Positions 57,601-64,000 of a DNA stretch of 64,000 bases are shown here, piece after piece (within the stretch, counting starts at the first letter, position 1; each line of letters opens with the position of its first letter). Source of the DNA: Micropterus salmoides (taxonomy: Eukaryota; Chordata; Actinopteri; Centrarchiformes; Centrarchidae); NCBI RefSeq assembly GCF_014851395.1, contig NW_024041262.1, forward strand, positions 9,693,252 to 9,757,251, given 5' to 3'. A program made the position numbers and the translations under genes. The notes under the pieces are model-generated. The model was given only the letters and a program-made list of their open reading frames with translations, did not search any database and was not told where the DNA came from.

Positions 57601-58259
57601 ATGACCCAGCTCTTCAGATCTGTGCAGCACTTCTCTGCTCTATGTTTGGTTGTGCTGGTCCACACTGTATGGCCTGATCAATACAAGTCTCCCAAACTGC
57701 CCCTTAATAATCCATGGGCAGCAGTGAGAATACACTACCTGCCCACTGTTAAAGTGTCTAGAGCCAAGTTGAACATATGTCTAGTGAAGACAACTAGCAA
57801 ACTACCACCATGTTGCTCAGTGTAAGCTAGAACTCTAATGCCTTATAAACATCCTCAAGTCCTCAAAGTTGACTTTTCAATACTCTATAGCTGAGCAAAA
57901 CATTAGCAAGGAGGGAAATTTTAAGGATGTTTTGGGGGATAATTTGTAAATTACAACTGGTTGTTGCCTTCTATTTAATGTGGGCTAACGCTACTTGATT
58001 AACATTACCTATAACTTAACTATACCGTTAAAAGTAGTAGGTTAATTGTTTCAAGAAGGAGGACATTTTATTTGCAATAACTGTTTTACTTCTTCATCTT
58101 AGGAGATCTTAACATGACAATAAAAGCCATATGATTGTAACGTTGACTGTGCTATTACATATGCTGCTGTTACCTTTTACATACGGTTGCATCGTCACAG
58201 GTCGCCCTCACTGCTTCATCCGCAGTGTCCGTGTCTGTGAAGGGTTGCCGAGCTGCCAT
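49298..58259 (-). CDS. lcmt1: Leucine carboxyl methyltransferase 1, complete, 11 exons
   Basis: SAM-dependent enzyme that methylates the C-terminal leucine of the PP2A catalytic subunit, steering holoenzyme assembly; cytoplasmic/nuclear. Exons on the minus strand: 58259-58174, 57509-57418, 57033-56912, 56726-56650, 54476-54415, 54147-54045, 53133-53013, 52645-52544, 50791-50700, 49583-49486, 49320-49298. They give 325 aa (human about 334) with every phase closing. All donors are GT and acceptors AG, though exon 3 ends at an unusual GTTTGA donor. Key motifs: KAPEINRGYYARV (about 53-65), SAM-binding VGAGMDTTFWRLK (88 onward, GAGMDT at 89-94), FFEVDFP, then IGADLRD, then ECVLVYM and FINYEQVNMSDRFGQ. 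The last exon codes only seven residues (ending LAF), a weaker match to the family's end than the rest. Introns carry a Tc1 relic, a mariner-type element and microsatellites. Confidence 0.95.
49935..50120. repeat. Dispersed fish repeat in lcmt1 intron 9
   Basis: Contains TTCCCTGAGCAAGACACTTA, a TTA microsatellite (50016-50039), AACCCCTAGTTGCTCCAAAGGC and GTAAGTAACTTTGGATAAAA. This is the stereotyped end of an abundant fish element. Confidence 0.6.
51140..52235 (+). mobile_element. Tc1/mariner transposase relic in lcmt1 intron 8
   Basis: In + frames it carries pieces of a Tc1-type transposase: TVRNRLYEGGMRT, SVLTAQHHAARLAFVTEHQ and HWRPVLFTDESR (second catalytic Asp region), then SVMVWGC, and near 52060-52170 the end (QDSAWPHVVSV, AVDWPSSSPESI). 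It is disrupted by frameshifts, stops and a hairpin insertion at 51735-51899. I cannot place its terminal repeats. Confidence 0.8.
51735..51899. repeat. Perfect 80-bp-arm inverted repeat
   Basis: The arms 51735-51814 and 51820-51899 are exact reverse complements, separated by only five bases (TCTGG). Each arm contains GGACGAAACGTCTTCCAGTA-type text (right-arm sense), the same family as the repeat at 16768-16890. It sits inside the Tc1 relic; the transposase text resumes beyond it after ACATATCCTTGGAGG. Confidence 0.93.
54661..54693. repeat. (TAA)n microsatellite in lcmt1 intron 4
   Basis: About eleven AAT units followed by ATGATGATG. Confidence 0.9.
54989..55742 (+). mobile_element. Internally deleted Tc1/mariner-type element in lcmt1 intron 4
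   Basis: Terminal repeats ACACCGATCAGC and GCTGATCGGTGT lie next to TA-rich flanks. The body contains the familiar AATAACACTGATTATCTCGT-like leader and a broken transposase: RGSVMLWAMICW and VADHVHLSMETVFPDG, then a jump to the C-terminal MPRGVRTVLAAK and GGHNVMAD. The end of the catalytic region is missing. Confidence 0.88.
56736..56760. repeat. (CA)n microsatellite next to lcmt1 exon 4
   Basis: An interrupted CA tract 10 bases upstream (minus-strand sense) of the exon 4 acceptor; on the minus strand it forms a TG-rich rather than pyrimidine-rich approach to the splice site. Confidence 0.7.
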
Positions 58260-60580
58260 TAATGATCCTTGTCCTAACGTTATGTAACTTAAACTTTAAG
58301 GGTTGAAAAATCCCTTCCACCTGCTTGACACTGACTAGCTCCAACAAGCTAACTCGCTAGCTCAATTTGACAGGTGGGCTTATTTAACAGAACGGGGAGA
58401 AAGGACAATAAAGCTGGTTGGCTCAGGTACTTGTGTAAAGTAAACAAACAGCGAGGAGGATGAACATAAGCTGTATTTAACGGGTGAATAATATTTTGCT
58501 GGCTAATAACAACTTGCACGGACCTAGGAATATTTGGACAATCCCGACCAGACGTCACTTCCGGTTAATAATTTCAGAATAAAACTGCAACACGCTACAC
58601 AATCACAGCAGTGCTTTCTGTGGTGATGTGTGTGAAGCATATTTACGTCCTCTATTATGTCTGATGTGCACATTACTGTGTTTACACTGGGCATCATCTT
58701 TTGGTTGACAGAAATAGACCCATTTAGTTTGCACTGGTTTACTTTTAACCTGAAATTGACAAATACAGTCATTAAAACTACTGTACAGACAAGTGATTTG
58801 CTTAGGGTCGCTTTTTTGTTATGATAACAAAAAGGCATTTACAAAAAAGATTATTAACGCCTCTTGATGTCTCAGAATATGGAAAATGGAGTTAAAATGA
58901 TTATTCTGAATAGTCAAAAATCAACTGAACCTGTGAAATAAGAACCTGAATAAGAGGCAGAACCAGCCTACCACTCTCATCTGTTTTATTCTGAGGATGA
59001 GAGTGAAGACAGTAAGTATGATAAATGTGAAAACAGAGAGTGACATGGGATCACACTATGGGGAGTCAAAAGAAGAAAGAGATTAGAGGGGGCAAACATT
59101 AAAAAGGTGCAGAAGTGACATGACATCCACCCAGTCCCATGTGAAATATTGAATCCAAAAACCACTCTGACATTTCCTTGTAAACTGTGTGGGAAATCCT
59201 ACCATTGCAAAGCCAACCTAATCAAGGATGCGTCATTCAAACTCAGATAATCGAGAATTCCTTTGTGGCATGAAGTGTGTGTGAAGTCCTCAGAGAAGCC
59301 GGTGCAGAAAGGCACATAAAAGAGAGGAAGATATGTGGTACAAACTTAAGCTGCTTTATTAAAAATCCATTTGAGGTAGAAATAATGAGAATGAAAATCT
59401 GGGTTTTTGGTCTCAAATATAGCAAAGTAAAAGGCCCTCTGTATAATTGGAATTCATTTCAATGACTAAATATGCCACATTTGAATTCAAGGACCATTAA
59501 ACATATTTTAATATCAAATCTGACTTTCTTCTCTTGTATTATCATGTGTGAACTTCAGATATAAAGCAACATTGCTTTTATTGTTTGGATGCATATTTGA
59601 TCGTTTTCATAGCATTTTTTGTCTGTTATCAGTCAATGTTAGGAGCTCATATTATTTTTCCATCACATTTTTTACAGGTGGATCTCTAAAAGCTTTAACC
59701 TAAAATGCTAATACCTAAATGACTGTCACACTGCCGCATCAGTCATTGTGTATGTAGTAGGCCTATCTATTCTTCATTCCAACTCAATGGGTAATTCTCA
59801 TATTCAACAAAACGATCAAAATACATATATAGACACACACTTGCAGCTCATAATACTGCACAGCCAGAGTGTGCAAGCAATTAATTCCATAATTTTAAGC
59901 AACTGTTGCCTGATACATTTTACTGGCAGATATATTGTGCACCCCTACACAACAATCGTGTATTTATTTTTTACTTTATTGTTATTGTGTCATGGCTGCA
60001 TCAAATACGCTTACTGTCTTCAAACAGACAGACCAGGGGACAGGGTCGCCATAGGTAAGGATAAATGCTCGGCACCATGAAAAAGAAGCTGGGTTACATT
60101 GCAGCATCATGTTCTGTGGTGTCCTTTATGTCCATGACTGTCTGAAATCACTTTGATACATGCAAAGCCAGGCTATACCTTTAGGGAGGGGGGGGGGGGT
60201 GTCTTCACAACCTAAAAGCCATTCTGTTTTGCCTTTGTACAGAATGAAATAAAACAAACTTCTCATTTAAGATTTAATTTAGTGTCTAAGTGTCAATGCA
60301 GAATGTGTTTTACTCATTATCTGGTGGTTGTAGACAAAACAGGAGCTTACATATCTTTTACACGCAAAACCAATACAAATGCCTCATTAAGTATGTTACT
60401 TTGCTAGAGTTGATCCAATCAGGACTACCTGCACCACTCAATGTGTATAAATAATTTTGACAAGTTAAAGCACAATAAAAGTTACTCTGTATGTGTCCTC
60501 TTCTGCATCTGAGCACTGCAAAAACAGGGAAATGAATGCGACATTCAGTTATTTTTTTCTCGTATTGCAGGATGTTTTTC
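58260..60580. other. Intergenic DNA between lcmt1 and arhgap17
   Basis: The two genes are divergent, starts 2.9 kb apart. No gene is supported except a possible zinc-finger remnant at 59140-59246. A poly-G run lies at 60188-60199. Confidence 0.5.
59140..59246 (+). pseudogene. Possible C2H2 zinc-finger remnant
   Basis: One + frame reads PLTFPCKLCGKSYHCKANLIK, which has the Cys-x2-Cys and linker spacing of a C2H2 finger, but the histidine pair is absent and a stop follows at about 59248. An acidic stretch YSEDESEDS lies upstream near 58990-59020 in the same style as fish zinc-finger proteins. It may equally be chance. Confidence 0.25.
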
Positions 60581-60672
60581 GTCAGCACGGTGTGAGTGGG
60601 TCTCTCATGTCGGTGTCCAGGGGGAGGTGGTGCTGTCCGGCAGATGCTGCGGTGCACTAACGTGACTTCCTG

Positions 60673-60695
60673 CCTCTCTCTCTCTCTCTCTCTCT
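60673..60695. repeat. (TC)n microsatellite
   Basis: About eleven TC units in the presumed arhgap17 leader region. Confidence 0.85.
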
Positions 60696-60720
60696 GCGTG
60701 CTGGCGGAGGCAGAGGTGAG

Positions 60721-60740
60721 CTGCTGCTGCTGCTGCTGCT
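60721..60740. repeat. (CTG)n trinucleotide repeat
   Basis: Six to seven CTG units followed by a CTCTG repeat (about 60745-60765). Confidence 0.85.
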
Positions 60741-61185
60741 GTCCGCTCTGCTCTGCTCTGCTCTGGGGAAAGGCGGCCGACGGATTATCCAGCTCGGTAA
60801 CGTTAGCTCGTCGGCTAACGGTCAGGAGAGCAGCCCAGGAGAGCAATGAGAAGCCGCAGGAGCCAGTGAAAGTTAGTCACGGCTTACTTACTTCGGGACT
60901 TTAATGTACGAAAACATACAAAAAAGGAGGCTCGCGGATCATGCCGTCGCCCGCAACGGGAACTTTTCTCTAGAATTTCCACTTGGGAAAGGCTAGCTTA
61001 GGGGCTAGCGAGGCTACAAACTATTTTTAATTGGCTTTGGGCTCAATGGCTCTCGCTTGTTTTTCCCTGTCATAGCGACAGCACGGAAAAAGTAAAACGG
61101 GGAGAGGCCCTGTGAACTTCATGACAAACCAAAGCCCGGCTTTGAAGCGTAACTTCGGAAGGATAGACTGGCAAGGGGACCGAAA

Positions 61186-61238
61186 ATGAAGAAGCAGTTC
61201 AATCGGATGAAACAGCTCGCAAATCAAACAGTTGGCAG
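61186..61238 (+). CDS. arhgap17: Rho GTPase-activating protein 17, first coding exon only
   Basis: ARHGAP17 (RICH1/nadrin) has an N-terminal BAR domain followed by a RhoGAP domain and acts on Cdc42/Rac1 at cell junctions and in endocytosis. The exon encodes MKKQFNRMKQLANQTVGR, matching the vertebrate N-terminus, and ends in phase 2. The position next to lcmt1 and aqp8 is the expected synteny. The donor is GC (CAG, GCAAGT), not GT; the rest of the site is a perfect consensus, as is typical of genuine GC-AG introns. All later exons are outside the window. Confidence 0.9.
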
Positions 61239-64000
61239 GCAAGTATTGAAGTCTCAGCTTTGTTTATTCTTTTGAAGCTCACCTGCGAACACATTTTTGG
61301 TCTTCCTGACTTGACTTCCAATATAAATTAACTTTTCACTATATTTTCCCGTAACTTGCTTTCTAGCTGTCAGTGGTGTTGAAAAAGATGAATTAAAGCA
61401 AAACAAATCTAATCAGTAGGCTGTGTTGACAAGGAAGATAGCGTTAGTCTTTCATGAATCATTTGCTTTTAATGGCTGACAACCAGGACATGACACTGTT
61501 ATTGACACTGTTAATAAAAACTGGATTGGGGGGTGAGGGGTGCTTTCCTTGATGTGTGCAGACTTTCACACTGCTCTCTGAATCCAACCAGATGTCCTTA
61601 AAAGACTGACTCAGCTCACGCAGTGATAGCACTGTCTACATGGGAAATAAACAGGAGCAAGCAACCCGATGATGGTGCATTTTCCATCAGTTCGGCTAGT
61701 CACTTTCTTTTAATTATAAGCTCTCATTTTGCTGTCAAGATCTGGGTTGTACAGAAATGTTTTGGAAAACATATTACAAGGCATGAGGCCAAGGGTAGGG
61801 AACACGAGTCCCTGAAAAACAGTATAAATATCTGATATTTTTAAGAGCCTCCTTAAAAATGCTGACACAGAAGAGGGTAAAGACTACAGGCATGTCTACT
61901 GCGTGGTAACTGAGTGTGCTGTGTAAAATGTGCAACAGTGTATTATGTGGCATACATCTGTGAAAAAGATCACAAAAATACTAGTTTCCCAACAGGCCAA
62001 ATATTGACAGTTAAAAATATTATTGGGTATACAATGACGAGGTTTTCAAAGCCTGTATTCAGATATCAAATTATGACCATTTATTGTTGCGTCTAATTAT
62101 TTAGGGGCCATTGCGTTGCTGCCCAGTACATGTCTGGTCCTACTTCTTGAGTTCAGACGCCAACCGAGAGGCAAAAGGAGAGATCTGATATGCTACAGCA
62201 GTGGATGAGCTGCTGGTGTATTATTCTGCTCCACACAGCAACGTTCACTTTCACTCCGAGCTGATAAATTGGCAGCAAGAACCTCTCCATTTGTGAAACA
62301 CTAGATGCCCAGCTTCAACCAGGCATCAAACTTAAAACAAAATAGATTAATGTGTTTAAGTGATGGATGAGTATCTGTCTTCTCTCCACGTCAAGTGATC
62401 TCTCCCTCTGAGCTTAAAACACGCTGTAGGGTCCAAGCTATTAAGTGAATGGATCCAGCCTATGAAAAAACAAAACAATGAGTGTGTGTGTTCTGCCTTG
62501 TTAACTAGCACCATAATGCTGTTGTTGACCATAATGCTGTTGTTGACACACAGTGCCCCCTCTGTAACTGGATATCTAAAGTAGCGATGGCCTCAGCCTG
62601 GCTTTGTGTGGACAGGAGGGTGAGGCACGTCAAAGGATGTTTTCATCATGAGAGGTCGGCTCCCATGATGTGTGGTGTTTTGTATTTTGTGTGTGTGTGT
62701 GTTCGGCAGGGAACAGTGTTTGGCACCTCAGGCGGACAGCGGGTGCACCCAGTACTGGATGGTGCTGGATAAAGCTACTGACAGGCTGAAAAACAATAAA
62801 TTGCCATCTTTAAATAGGCAGAGGCAGTGTTGCCAAAATAAATGACATATAGAATTTCATTTCACAAAGTCAAGATTTTAATAAAGGTCGCCATTAGAGA
62901 GAAAGTGTTCTATCAATCTTAGTAATTCATCACAGACGTTATTTATTAGCTTAAAAATACCCAGACTCTTATGGTCGTACCCTCACACACTAAATGTGTT
63001 GCTTTTCCTTTTCTTGATTTTATATTATCCTAAAGGGAATTCATGATAGAGGACATTGTGCTGATACCAAAAAATAAATCATCATGTAGTGATGAAAAGT
63101 TGTGAATAGACAGACAGAAATAGAGTGTTTGGAAGAGATGCGCTACACTGCAGGGGAACCATCTTTCCATCCCTGCCGTGCTAATTTGATGGTGACAAAG
63201 AGAATCTGGCCTAATAACGTTCCTGCAAGCAAAATTCAAGACCAGCAGAAACAGGGCAGCTGGAATACTCATAATTTCCTCACTGCAGCGTACCAGCAGT
63301 AAATTAGAACTGAAGAGAGTGTAATGCAGAAAACAGATATGTGTATGTGTGTGCAGCAGTTGCTTTCTCTTTTTCTATGCACAAGTAGTGTTAATCCCTC
63401 ATATGCATGCCCCTCTGAATGAGTGATCTTTCATCAGTGCAAGCGAGAATGCTCTGCTTAGTCCATTAAAGTTTGTGCCTGCTTGTGTATCTGCATCTGC
63501 AAAAGTTTGGGAGTGCAAAGGCCCTCTCCGCTGCCCCCTGGGTTCCTGTGATTGTACAGAGGCAGAACACTGTGTCCAGCAAGCGGCTGCACTGAGGAAA
63601 TCTCTCCTCCTCCTTCTACAAACAGGAAACTGCCTCCCAGAGTCAGTCCCAGTGCTTTCTAGAGAAGAGGAGAGAGAAAGCCGGGGAGATTGATGTAGAG
63701 GGAGAGAGAGTGAGACTGAGGTACAGGGGGAAAAACAGCATGTGATTCCTGCCAGGGAACATGGCGAGGATTTTTATCTCTTTGTGGAAGCTTTTTTTCA
63801 GCTTGCTATCTTTGAACTGTCTTGGCCTATACATGCACGTCAGGCTAATGTGGTCAGCTAGTGAGGTGTCATAGGGTGTCGTAGGCTATAAACACTATCT
63901 GCATAAAGATAATTCTCATTCTCCACAGACTCAGAATGAGGTAATCATTTTTGCATTGTACTGATGATGTTTAAGAGTTTACATTTTCTCTGTTTTGCTT
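61239..64000 (+). other. Intron 1 of arhgap17 (partial)
   Basis: No further coding exon is seen. A small direct repeat (CCATAATGCTGTTGTTGAC twice, about 62511-62547) and a GT microsatellite (about 62689-62702) are present. Otherwise unremarkable. Confidence 0.6.

Larger units (their letters stand above)
60580..61185 (+). promoter_or_regulatory. GC-rich promoter and 5' leader of arhgap17
   Basis: The stretch is much richer in GC and CpG than its surroundings, as expected of a CpG-island promoter with no TATA box. It includes a (TC)n tract at 60673-60695 and a (CTG)n tract at 60721-60740. GCAGAG followed by GTGAGC at about 60710-60720 looks like a donor site, so a non-coding first exon is possible. 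Confidence 0.5.

Overview
The window is genomic DNA from a ray-finned, probably percomorph, fish. It holds intron-split vertebrate genes in the order of the teleost LA haemoglobin locus (globins, aqp8, aqp8, lcmt1, arhgap17), and the space between them is full of fish-type transposable elements. Every multi-exon model below was built by hand from splice sites, reading phase and family knowledge. All internal exon phases close.

Layout. 1-2520 is a C/A-rich, G-poor repeat-like block that I cannot name. 2521-5190 is AT-rich and holds no gene I can support. 5190-17560 is an array of intron-containing tRNA-Ile(UAU) genes: ten copies with the full 94-nt layout plus several relics. It was built by tandem duplication of a ~2.6-2.8 kb unit that also carries pieces of two non-LTR retrotransposons. 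18562-22842 (+) is a complete embryonic-type alpha-globin gene; its 3.3 kb first intron holds a hAT-like element interrupted by a 5'-truncated L1/Tx1-like LINE. 22843-28366 is repeats. 28367-29215 (-) is a beta-globin gene and 30917-32354 (+) an alpha-globin gene, head to head across 1.7 kb.

32788-36091 (-) and 39351-46665 (-) are two tandem aquaporin-8 genes with matching five-exon structures. Intron 2 of the second holds a complete-ended 3.1 kb pogo-like DNA transposon, itself split by a 583-bp hAT-like element. 49298-58259 (-) is lcmt1 (11 exons), with a Tc1 relic containing a perfect 80-bp-arm hairpin in intron 8 and a deleted mariner-type element in intron 4. 61186-61238 (+) is the first coding exon of arhgap17, followed by intron 1 to the window end.

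How the genes relate. The alpha and beta globins are oxygen-transport subunits and the beta/alpha pair could share regulatory DNA. The aquaporins, the PP2A methyltransferase and the RhoGAP are syntenic neighbours, not a pathway. The feature most worth a second look is the tRNA-Ile(UAU) array ending 1.5 kb upstream of the globin genes, with its sub-classes of intact, acceptor-mismatched and anticodon-shifted copies.
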